This document shows positions 40,353 to 46,573 of a stretch of 46,573 bases of DNA, piece by piece (the stretch's first letter is position 1; each line of letters begins with the position of its first letter). The notes beneath the pieces were generated by a model. It was not told the origin of the DNA, made no database searches, and saw only the letters and a list, made by a program, of their open reading frames with translations. Made by a program: the position numbers and the translations under genes. The stretch is from positions 1-46,573 of the forward strand of contig LGFI01000016.1 in the NCBI GenBank assembly GCA_001508155.1, written 5' to 3'. Source of the DNA: Acetothermia bacterium 64_32. GTDB taxonomy: Bacteria; Bipolaricaulota; Bipolaricaulia; Bipolaricaulales; Bipolaricaulaceae.

Positions 40353-41881
40353 AGGTGGGATTGATCGGAGCCGGCGCTTGGGGGAAGAACCTAGCTAGGG
40401 TCCTCCATGAGCTTGGCCTCCTGGGGGCCATCGCGGAAACAAGGCCGGATATTCAGGCTGAACTCAAAAAACTATACCCAGGCATCCCCATTTATCCTGA
40501 TCACCGGGAGCTCTTGGCCTCGGACGTTCCTGCCGTAGCCATCGCCACCCCCGCTGCCACCCATTTCGCCATCGCCAAAGAAGCCCTTGAAGCCGGCAAA
40601 CACGTGTTTGTAGAGAAGCCCCTTGCGCTCAACCTCAAAGAGGCCGAGGCCCTCGTTGCCCTGGCCCAGGCCCGAAGAAAGGTCCTCATGGTCGGGCACC
40701 TCCTCCTTTATCAGCCCGCCATCCGCTGGATAAAGGATTTCCTTGCCCAAGGCGGCCTGGGGAAGCTTTGGAGTTTCCATCAAGAGAGGCTCAACTTTGG
40801 ACGGGTTCGAACCGTGGAAAACGCCCTTTGGAGCCTTGGGGTACACGACATTGCGGTTTTGCTTTTTTTGATAGAAGAAAAGCCCGATCGCATACTTGCC
40901 GAGGGGCAAAGGGTGCTGCAGCCCGCGGTTGAAGACGACGTTTGCCTCCACTTTTCCTTCCCCAGCGGGATAAGAGCCCACCTGCACTGCTCCTGGCTTT
41001 GGCCGGAGAAGCAAAGGTCCCTCACGATTATTGGGGAAAAAGGTATGCTTGTTTTTGACGAAGTCCAAGGGACAGTGGTTCTTCACCGGAAGACCATAAC
41101 GCCGACATTGACCACAGACGCTCAGGGGAGCGAAGTCGTCTTCCGGAACTACGGTGAGCCTCTGAAACTTGAGCTGGAACACTTCGTGGAATGCATTCGT
41201 GAGGGTAAAACCCCTCTTTCTGATGGCAAAAGTGCATTAGCCGTGCTCGAGGTCCTCGAAGAGGCCTCGCGGCAGCTCGGAGGCGATGTAATGAGTGGGA
41301 AAGATTACCTCGTGCATGAATCTGCGCATGTAGATCCTGGAGCCAAAATCGGGCGGGGTACGAAGATCTGGCATTTCTGCCACATCATGGAGGGCGCAGA
41401 AATCGGGGAGAACTGCACCTTGGGCCAAAATGTATTCGTGGCCAAAAACGTAAAGATAGGCAACAACGTAAAGATTCAAAACAACGTCTCGGTATACGAG
41501 GGCGTGATCCTGGAGGATTACGTGTTCTGCGGGCCAAGCTGCGTGTTCACCAACGTCAAAACCCCGCGCTCGGCCTTCCCCCGGAACCGCAGCGAGGACT
41601 ATGTTCCCACTATCGTTAAAAAGGGTGCGACCATCGGGGCCAACGCTACGATAGTTTGCGGGGTGACCATTGGCGAGTGGGCCTTGGTGGCCGCGGGAGC
41701 GGTGGTGACCAAGGACGTGCCACCCCATGCCCTGGTTGCAGGGGTTCCGGCACGCCAAATTGGGTGGGCGTGCCACTGTGGCGTCCGCCTGAAAGAGGAG
41801 GGCGCGGGTCTCGTTTGCCCAAGCTGTGGCCGCCGGTATAGGAGAGAAGGTGAACGCATTGTATTGGAGGAAAGCGGATGA
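40349..41881 (+). CDS. wbpBD: fused WbpB-type dehydrogenase and WbpD-type N-acetyltransferase
   Basis: 510 aa. Residues 1 to about 315 are a Gfo/Idh/MocA oxidoreductase ([31 protein letters not shown]) that would make the 3-keto sugar. Residues about 320-480 are a left-handed beta-helix acetyltransferase ([19 protein letters not shown] hexapeptides, [23 protein letters not shown]). A zinc-ribbon-like tail follows ([16 protein letters not shown]). In Pseudomonas WbpB and WbpD are separate proteins that act either side of WbpE, so this fusion joins steps 2 and 4. ATG 40349 overlaps the wbpA stop. Confidence 0.92.
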   Translation: MKVGLIGAGAWGKNLARVLHELGLLGAIAETRPDIQAELKKLYPGIPIYPDHRELLASDVPAVAIATPAATHFAIAKEALEAGKHVFVEKPLALNLKEAEALVALAQARRKVLMVGHLLLYQPAIRWIKDFLAQGGLGKLWSFHQERLNFGRVRTVENALWSLGVHDIAVLLFLIEEKPDRILAEGQRVLQPAVEDDVCLHFSFPSGIRAHLHCSWLWPEKQRSLTIIGEKGMLVFDEVQGTVVLHRKTITPTLTTDAQGSEVVFRNYGEPLKLELEHFVECIREGKTPLSDGKSALAVLEVLEEASRQLGGDVMSGKDYLVHESAHVDPGAKIGRGTKIWHFCHIMEGAEIGENCTLGQNVFVAKNVKIGNNVKIQNNVSVYEGVILEDYVFCGPSCVFTNVKTPRSAFPRNRSEDYVPTIVKKGATIGANATIVCGVTIGEWALVAAGAVVTKDVPPHALVAGVPARQIGWACHCGVRLKEEGAGLVCPSCGRRYRREGERIVLEESG

Positions 41882-42207
41882 CATCTGAAAAGCTACTATT
41901 TGCTGCTGTGAGCGAAGATATCGCGGAGGTTCGCCGTATTCTTTCTCAGAAACTCCAGGGCTACAAAGTGCGCGTTTATCTTTTTGGCTCGCGGGTCAAG
42001 GGCCAAGCTAGAAAGTCATCGGATCTTGACGTAGCTCTCCTGCCTTTAGAACCCCTGCCACTCGGTATTATTGCTGAGATCCGCGAGGCCCTCGAAGAAA
42101 GCCATGTCCCCTTTGAGGTGGACATTGTGGACCTAAGCGAAGTGGACCCAGATTTCCGCGAGCGGATCCTCAGCGAAGGGGTGCCGTGGAACGTGTTTGG
42201 TAGCTGA
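41878..42207 (+). CDS. orphan MNT-type nucleotidyltransferase inside wbp operon
   Basis: 109 aa with [27 protein letters not shown] (GSx9-10DxD catalytic motif) and [20 protein letters not shown], as in MJ0435-type minimal nucleotidyltransferases. It overlaps the wbpBD stop by 4 nt and precedes wbpE by 38 nt. There is no HEPN partner beside it. It either arrived as a TA half or has taken a role in this operon; sequence does not decide. Confidence 0.88.
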   Translation: MTSEKLLFAAVSEDIAEVRRILSQKLQGYKVRVYLFGSRVKGQARKSSDLDVALLPLEPLPLGIIAEIREALEESHVPFEVDIVDLSEVDPDFRERILSEGVPWNVFGS

Positions 42208-42245
42208 ACATTGGCTGAAGATCATGAAAGGAAGGGTGGAACACG

Positions 42246-43382
42246 GTGAGTAACGTGAAGATACCTATCCTTGACCTAACCCGGCAGTATCAGGCCATCA
42301 AGGGGGAGATCGATCGGGCGATCCAGCGTGTGGTGGAATCCGGAAGGTTCATCCTCGGCCCCGAGGTGGAGGCCTTCGAGCAGGAAATCGCCGCTTACCT
42401 TGGCGCAAAACATGCCATAGGAGTTGCCAGCGGGACCGATGCCCTTTATCTGGCCCTCAAAGCCCTGGGGATCGGCCCTGGCGACGGGGTTATCGTCCCG
42501 AGCTTCACCTTTTTCGCCACCGCGGGTGTAGTGGTCAACGTCGGCGCCACTCCGATCTTCTGTGATATCGATCCCAAGACTTTCAACATCGATCCAGAAG
42601 GTCTAAAGGAACTCGTCACGCGTTACGCGTCACGCGTCACCATTAAGGCCGTTATCCCCGTCCACCTCTACGGCCAGCCGGCGGATATGGACGAGATCAT
42701 GGCCCTTGCCGAGGAATACGATCTTTACGTGATCGAAGATGCTGCCCAGGCCATCGGCGCCGAGTATAGGGGAAGGAAAATCGGCACCATCGGGCACTTG
42801 GGTTGCTTAAGTTTCTTTCCCACCAAGAACCTCGGGGCCTATGGCGACGGTGGCCTCGTTGTCACCAACCACGGTGAGCTTGCTGAGAAGGTGCGGATGC
42901 TCCGGGTGCACGGCTCAAAGCCCAAGTATTATCACCACATGGTGGGCACAAACTCGCGCCTTGACGCCCTTCAAGCTGCCATCCTCCGGGCCAAGCTACC
43001 TCATCTCAAAGAATGGACCACCGCCCGCCAAAGGATTGCCGAGCGCTACGATGAGCTCCTTGCCGATATCCCGGGAATCGAACGCCCTTACCGCGCGCCC
43101 GACCGTTCTCATATCTTCCATCAGTACACTATCCGAGTTCTTAATGGCAAAAGGGATGCTCTGCAAAACTTCCTCCGGGAAAAGGGGATCGCGACCCAGG
43201 TTTATTATCCTCTGCCTTTGCACCTTCAGCCGTGTTTCCGAGACCTCGGCTACAAAGAAGGGGATCTCCCCGAAAGCGAACGGGCCAGCCGCCAGGCACT
43301 CTCCCTTCCCATGTTTCCTGAACTTACAGAAGAAGAGCAAAACCATGTAGTTAAAGCAATAAAAAGTTTCTTCCAAGAATGA
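42246..43382 (+). CDS. wbpE: UDP-3-keto-GlcNAcA aminotransferase (DegT/DnrJ/EryC1 family)
   Basis: 378 aa PLP enzyme giving the 3-amino group of UDP-GlcNAc3NA. Motifs: FILGPEVEAFEQEIA, GVASGTDALYLALKALGIGPGD, VIEDAAQAIGAEYRGRK, and the Schiff-base Lys194 in SFFPTKNLGAYGDGG. An insert of three 7-nt repeats (42616-42636) adds exactly seven codons in a surface loop before VIPVHLYG. GTG 42246 start. Its stop overlaps the next ATG by 4 nt. Confidence 0.94.
   Translation: MSNVKIPILDLTRQYQAIKGEIDRAIQRVVESGRFILGPEVEAFEQEIAAYLGAKHAIGVASGTDALYLALKALGIGPGDGVIVPSFTFFATAGVVVNVGATPIFCDIDPKTFNIDPEGLKELVTRYASRVTIKAVIPVHLYGQPADMDEIMALAEEYDLYVIEDAAQAIGAEYRGRKIGTIGHLGCLSFFPTKNLGAYGDGGLVVTNHGELAEKVRMLRVHGSKPKYYHHMVGTNSRLDALQAAILRAKLPHLKEWTTARQRIAERYDELLADIPGIERPYRAPDRSHIFHQYTIRVLNGKRDALQNFLREKGIATQVYYPLPLHLQPCFRDLGYKEGDLPESERASRQALSLPMFPELTEEEQNHVVKAIKSFFQE
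42616..42641 (+). repeat. in-frame heptanucleotide repeat inside wbpE
   Basis: TCACGCG, TTACGCG, TCACGCG and a partial TCACC lie head to tail. Three full units make 21 nt, so the reading frame of wbpE is kept; they encode the stretch VTRYASRVT. Confidence 0.85.
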
Positions 43383-43690
43383 AGCCTCAAGACCTTTTGG
43401 TTGAGGTCATCAAGGTTAAAGGGACGTGCCCCGTTTACCGGGTTGGCTCGAGGTTTTGGATAAAAGAGGGTTTCCGTCTCGTCACGGAAATTCCACTATG
43501 CATGCACTCCCTTCTTTCGCTAGCTCCTTACTATGTGGCTTTAAGCCGCGGGATAGACCCGCGAGATCTTGGCCTTTCGAAGGATAAAAGTTTGGCTTAT
43601 GTCCAATGCCTCGACCCTTGCGAGTTGACCCAAGGTGGAACGGTTACCTTTGCCATTAGGGTGGTTAAAGATGCCGTTGAAGATCGTTGA
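43379..43690 (+). CDS. TIGR04076-like small cysteine-containing protein
   Basis: 103 aa, no signal or membrane part. VEVIKVKGTCPVYRVGSRFWIKEGFRLV and a later CLDPC with TVTFAIRVV resemble TIGR04076-type proteins (function unknown, often redox or metal associated by their Cys). It overlaps wbpE by 4 nt and wbpI by 20 nt, an odd guest in a sugar-nucleotide operon. Confidence 0.65.
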   Translation: MKPQDLLVEVIKVKGTCPVYRVGSRFWIKEGFRLVTEIPLCMHSLLSLAPYYVALSRGIDPRDLGLSKDKSLAYVQCLDPCELTQGGTVTFAIRVVKDAVEDR

Positions 43691-44861
43691 TGTGGTGGGA
43701 GCCAGGCCCCAATTCATCAAGCTTGCCCCTGTGCTTAAGGCCATCAAGGAATATAACGAGAAAAACCCGCGATGCCCTATACAAGAGGTACTCGTCCACA
43801 CCGGCCAGCACTACGACTATGAGATGTCCGGGGTCTTCTTTGACGAACTGGGCCTGAAGGACCCGGACTGCCATTTGGGTGTAGGTTCCGGCACCCACGG
43901 TTACCAGACCGGGGAGATGCTCAAGCGCATTGAGGAAGTGCTGCTGGCGGAGAAGCCCGACCTGGTGATGGTCTACGGCGACACCAACTCCACCCTGGCC
44001 GGAGCTCTGGCAGCGGCCAAACTCCATATCCCTGTGGCCCACGTGGAGGCTGGTCTCCGCAGTTTCAACAAGCAAATGCCCGAAGAGATCAACCGCGTGC
44101 TTACCGATCACGTTTCCGATCTCCTCTTCTGCCCTACAAAAACCGCCGTGGAAAACCTCCGCCACGAGGGCTTCACGGATATCCTCAACGACGGCGACCT
44201 TCTCCCTTACCCCTTTGCCCCCTATCCCTTACCCCCGGCTTCCGTCGTGATTAACACCGGCGACGTCATGTACGACGCAGCCCTCATGTACCTAGACCTG
44301 GCCGAGCAAAAGTCACGGATCCTTGAATGCCTGGGCCTTGAACCCAAATCCTATGCCCTGGCGACGGTCCACCGGGCCGAGAACACCGACGACCCGGAGC
44401 GGCTGCGGGCCATTTTCGCTGGGCTGGAAGGGGTTGCCCGGTCCGGCCTGCCGGTAATCCTGCCCCTCCATCCCCGCACCCGCAAGGCCCTCTCCTCCCT
44501 ATCCCCTACCCCTTGCCCCTTACCCCTTAGTCCCTCTACCCCTAGTCTTAGGCCCATCGACCCTGTTTCTTATCTTGACATGCTGCTCCTGGAGAAAAAT
44601 GCCCGCGTGATCCTCACCGACTCCGGCGGTGTGCAGAAAGAGGCCTTCTTTTTCCGGGTCCCCTGCGTGACCCTACGGGAGGAGACGGAGTGGGTGGAGA
44701 CGGTGGAGACGGGGTGGAATGTGCTCGTGGGGTGTGATCCCGACCGTATCACCCAAGTGGCCCTGGAGGCTCGGCCGGGGATAGAATCCTCCTGGCCCTA
44801 CGGCGACGGCCGGGCAGCGGAGAGGGTGGTGGAATTAGTAGATCTGCTATTTAGGAGGTGA
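43671..44861 (+). CDS. wbpI: UDP-GlcNAc3NAcA 2-epimerase (WecB/WbpI family)
   Basis: 396 aa non-hydrolysing 2-epimerase, the last step to UDP-ManNAc3NAcA. VVGARPQFIKLAPVLKAI, GTHGYQTGEMLKRIE, VYGDTNSTLAGALAAAKLHIPVAHVEAGLRS, ATVHRAENTD, HPRTRKAL and [13 protein letters not shown] are family hallmarks. ATG 43671 gives the normal N-terminus. Two Pro/Ser/Leu-rich low-complexity loops (about residues 179-191 and 277-295) come from C-rich tandem repeats. Its 3' end is repeated twice downstream. Confidence 0.93.
   Translation: MPLKIVDVVGARPQFIKLAPVLKAIKEYNEKNPRCPIQEVLVHTGQHYDYEMSGVFFDELGLKDPDCHLGVGSGTHGYQTGEMLKRIEEVLLAEKPDLVMVYGDTNSTLAGALAAAKLHIPVAHVEAGLRSFNKQMPEEINRVLTDHVSDLLFCPTKTAVENLRHEGFTDILNDGDLLPYPFAPYPLPPASVVINTGDVMYDAALMYLDLAEQKSRILECLGLEPKSYALATVHRAENTDDPERLRAIFAGLEGVARSGLPVILPLHPRTRKALSSLSPTPCPLPLSPSTPSLRPIDPVSYLDMLLLEKNARVILTDSGGVQKEAFFFRVPCVTLREETEWVETVETGWNVLVGCDPDRITQVALEARPGIESSWPYGDGRAAERVVELVDLLFRR
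44196..44242 (+). repeat. C-rich low-complexity insert 1 in wbpI
   Basis: Runs of CCC/CCCC separated by TTA, TTTG or TAT encode LLPYPFAPYPLPP between the FTDIL and NTGDVMYD family segments, longer than the usual loop here. Confidence 0.65.
44490..44550 (+). repeat. C-rich heptad-like insert 2 in wbpI, G-quadruplex motif on minus strand
   Basis: Four CCCC runs at 44503-44526 are separated by 2-3 nt, so the minus strand holds a four-tract G4 motif. Units of about 7 nt (TACCCCT, TGCCCCT, TACCCCT) replace the variable loop after HPRTRKAL. A similar C-rich tract lies in the downstream fragment at 45411-45485. Confidence 0.8.
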
Positions 44862-44867
44862 GCGAGC

Positions 44868-45092
44868 ATGGCAGTGTATAGATTTACTGTGGTGATCGAA
44901 CGCGACGAGGATGGCTACTTCGTCTTCTGTCCCCAACTTCAAGGCTGCTACACCCAGGGAGAAACCTACGAAGAGGCGCTAGAGAACATCAAGGATGCCA
45001 TCCGCCTCCATGTAGAAGATCGCCTAGAGAGCGGTGAGGAAATCCCGCAGGCGGAGTCCATCAGCCTTACATCTTTAGAAGTGGCGATCTGA
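44868..45092 (+). CDS. hicB: HicB-family antitoxin, module 2
   Basis: 74 aa: YRFTVVIERDEDGYFVFCPQLQGCYTQGETYEEALENIKDAIRLHVEDRLESGEEIP. Very like module 1 HicB in its core. AGGAGGTGAGCG, just before the wbpI stop region, serves as Shine-Dalgarno for ATG 44868, so it follows wbpI with a 6-nt gap. Confidence 0.93.
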   Translation: MAVYRFTVVIERDEDGYFVFCPQLQGCYTQGETYEEALENIKDAIRLHVEDRLESGEEIPQAESISLTSLEVAI

Positions 45093-45095
45093 ACC

Positions 45096-45323
45096 ATGGA
45101 AAGGCTGCCTAGGGTAACGGCTGACGAAGTGATCAAGGCTCTGCAGCGAGCTGGTTTCTTCTTTGCCCGTCAGAGTGGAAGCCACAAGATCTATAAGAAC
45201 AAGGAGGGGAAGCGGGTGACTGTCCCCTATCATGCCGGCAGGACGCTTCACCCAAAGGTCCTACAGAGCATCTTGAGGGATGCGGATCTCACGGTGGAGA
45301 TATTCAAGGAGTTGCTGGAGTGA
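45096..45323 (+). CDS. hicA: HicA-family mRNA interferase toxin, module 2
   Basis: 75 aa full-length Hic[61 protein letters not shown], catalytic His in SGSHKIY. It begins 3 nt after hicB. The N-terminal EVIKAL helix missing from module 1 is present here. Confidence 0.93.
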   Translation: MERLPRVTADEVIKALQRAGFFFARQSGSHKIYKNKEGKRVTVPYHAGRTLHPKVLQSILRDADLTVEIFKELLE

Positions 45324-45802
45324 TCTGCGCATTGCTATTCATGGTTTTTTCCTTGGCGTATGTGCTGTCCCTGCGAGAGAAGATAGAGCTCGTAGAAACG
45401 GGCTGGTTATCCCCTACCCCGCACCCTCTGTCCCGGTTGTCCCTTACCCCTTCTAGCCCTTCCCCCTCATGTCCCTCTATCCCCGGACTGAGGACGATCG
45501 ACCCTGTGCCTTATCTTGACATGCTCATCTTTGAGAAAAACGCCCGGGTGATGCTCACCGACTCCGGCGGGGTGCAGAAGGAGGCCTTCTTCTTCCGGGT
45601 CCCCTGTGTGACCCTTCGGGAGGAGACGGAGTGGGTGGAGACGGTGGAGACGGGGTGGAATGTACTTGTCGGTTGCGATTCGGGGCGCATCGTCCGGGTG
45701 GCCCTAAGGGCGCAGCAAGGAGAGGAGGCTGCCCGGCCCTACGGCGACGGCCGGGCAGCGGAGCGAATGGTAGAATGGCTGTGGGTGAAGATGAACGAAT
45801 GA
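45320..45802 (+). pseudogene. 5'-truncated wbpI copy (C-terminal third)
   Basis: The frame overlaps the hicA stop. Its first 28 codons are unrelated to wbpI; then comes a C-rich Pro/Ser tract (45411-45485) and, from 45497, the wbpI C-terminus: [54 protein letters not shown], through [14 protein letters not shown]. The N-terminal UDP-sugar domain and most catalytic residues are lacking, so it is not an epimerase. Its DNA is closely similar to wbpI. Confidence 0.9.
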
Positions 45803-45829
45803 AGATCATCGAGGGAAGGAGGTGAAGAG

Positions 45830-46024
45830 ATGGCCGGTGTGAAAGACCTAAGTCTGGATGATTTGGAACACTTGATTGAGCAGAAAGTCCTGGAAATGCT
45901 TGGGGACCCAGATTCCGGACTGGAACTACGCGAGGAGTTCAAAAGGGAGCTCGAGGAACGTTTAGCGAAGCCTTCCAAGAGGGTTCCTCAACGAGAGGTG
46001 TTAAATAGATTTGGTCACGATTGA
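45830..46024 (+). CDS. RelB/ParD-type antitoxin-like small protein
   Basis: 64 aa, acidic and helical (SLDDLEHLIEQKVLEMLGDPDSGLELREEFKRELEERLAKP). AAGGAGGTGAAGAG precedes ATG 45830. Its short overlap with a RelE-family gene identifies it as the antitoxin of that pair, although the sequence itself is not strongly diagnostic. Confidence 0.8.
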   Translation: MAGVKDLSLDDLEHLIEQKVLEMLGDPDSGLELREEFKRELEERLAKPSKRVPQREVLNRFGHD

Positions 46025-46268
46025 ATGGACAGAGGCGGCGATAGGTGACCTTGAAAAGCTCGATAGACAAGTAGCAAGGCGAATCCTGAGAAAGCTTGAA
46101 TGGTTCTCCAAGAATTTTGTTAGGGTCATCCCGGAGCCGTTAAGCGGGGCATTGAAGGGGGTTTATAAGCTTCGAGTGGGCGATTGGCGCGTTATCTACA
46201 CGCTTGAAGGCAATACCGTGGTAATACAGGCCGTTGGCCATCGAGGAGAGATTTACAGGATGCCATGA
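46011..46268 (+). CDS. RelE/ParE-superfamily toxin
   Basis: 85 aa: [31 protein letters not shown], then [42 protein letters not shown], the classic RelE fold with [12 protein letters not shown] core. Start TTG 46011 overlaps the antitoxin by 14 nt. Likely a ribosome-dependent mRNA nuclease. The third wbpI fragment begins 27 nt after its stop. Confidence 0.92.
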   Translation: MVTIEWTEAAIGDLEKLDRQVARRILRKLEWFSKNFVRVIPEPLSGALKGVYKLRVGDWRVIYTLEGNTVVIQAVGHRGEIYRMP

Positions 46269-46295
46269 GCGAGAAAGGGGTAGAAACCGTTTTTC

Positions 46296-46492
46296 CTGAC
46301 CGATTCCGGCGGGGTCCAAAGGAGGCCTTCTTCTTCCGGGTTCCCTGCGTGACCCTCCGGGAGGAGACGGAGTGGGTGGAGACGGTGGAGACGGGTTGGA
46401 ACACTCTTGTGGGTTCGAACCCCGAGCGGATAACTCAGGCGGCATTGGAGGCTAGACCGGGGATAGAATCTGCCTGGCCCTACGGTGAAGGC
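46296..46492 (+). pseudogene. second 5'-truncated wbpI copy, frameshifted
   Basis: From CTGACCGATTCCGGCGGGGT the sequence matches wbpI codons for LTDSGGVQ, then one base is missing (CAAAGG for CAGAAGG) and the match continues in another frame as [20 protein letters not shown] to [10 protein letters not shown]. It has lost even more of the 5' side than the first copy and diverges before the wbpI stop codon. Confidence 0.88.
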
Positions 46493-46573
46493 CATGACGG
46501 GGGCGCCCCTCCTTTCCACGCCAAAGAATGGAAAAGCCTGTGAGTACTTTCCATCCTCGAATGCGGCTTTTGC
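46493..46573. other. window end, nothing recognised
   Basis: The last 80 nt contain no recognisable gene start, RNA or repeat. Confidence 0.4.

Noticed and set aside
34060-46573. CRISPR array or transposase in the accessory island
   Set aside because: No spaced direct repeats of 24-40 nt and no transposase or integrase motif are visible; the repeats here are gene-end copies and heptads.

Overview
The window is a GC-rich, tightly packed bacterial chromosome segment. Most genes run in operons with 4-nt stop/start (ATGA or GTGA) overlaps, and several promoters sit so close to their start codons that the mRNAs are probably leaderless. The content (two ABC carbohydrate-type importers, a flavodiiron protein, citrate lyase, a compatible-solute operon of a type known from Thermotogales) suggests an uncultured anaerobic or microaerophilic, possibly thermophilic bacterium. 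A deep lineage such as Bipolaricaulota/Acetothermia or Thermotogae-like bacteria is my guess only; no marker here fixes the taxon.

Layout. (1) 0-6 kb, minus strand: a six-gene operon (stand-alone Lrp/AsnC RAM domain, argF, a CitD-CitE fusion, citF, an HD phosphohydrolase, a LeuC/aconitase-type large subunit), followed by tRNA-Cys(GCA). (2) 6-11 kb, plus: gltX coupled to a two-thioredoxin-domain membrane protein, a NapH-like polyferredoxin membrane protein and uppP. (3) 11-16 kb, plus: two exported proteins of unknown role, then GT4 glycosyltransferase, HAD phosphatase and GpgS, which together fit a glucosylglycerate or mannosylglucosylglycerate compatible-solute pathway. (4) 16-28 kb, minus: a LacI regulator, a GDPD phosphodiesterase, two ABC importers (one ATPase between them), a PfkB kinase, an MBL-fold hydrolase and RNase H. 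Matching 14-bp LacI-type palindromes lie upstream of lacI and on the first importer's promoter. Both importers carry a terminator-like hairpin just after the binding-protein gene. (5) 28-34 kb: flavodiiron protein, free-Met-sulfoxide reductase, an orphan ABC ATPase, an ATP-cone/uridine-kinase fusion, two tiny genes and an M20 amidohydrolase.

(6) 34-46.5 kb is an accessory island with a different character. It holds an intact route to UDP-2,3-diacetamido-2,3-dideoxymannuronate (wbpA, a wbpB-wbpD fusion, wbpE, wbpI) and many Uma2, MNT/HEPN, HicBA and RelBE genes. Between these lie decayed pieces of envelope-polysaccharide genes: the 3' end of an rmlB-like dehydratase, a short flippase-like N-terminus, an internally deleted nucleotide-sugar dehydrogenase, and two extra copies of the wbpI 3' end. 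The wbpI end repeats as wbpI-3'/HicBA/wbpI-3'/RelBE/wbpI-3'. Several TA parts are themselves broken (frameshifted MNT, HEPN lacking its catalytic core). Short heptanucleotide tandem repeats occur between genes and also in frame inside wbpE, with related C-rich tracts in wbpI.

The items I consider most worth following are the TA/polysaccharide-fragment array, the CitD-CitE fusion with a displaced prosthetic-group serine, the ATP-cone uridine kinase, the fused Wbp enzyme with an MNT gene embedded in its operon, and the start-codon hairpin of the GT4 gene.
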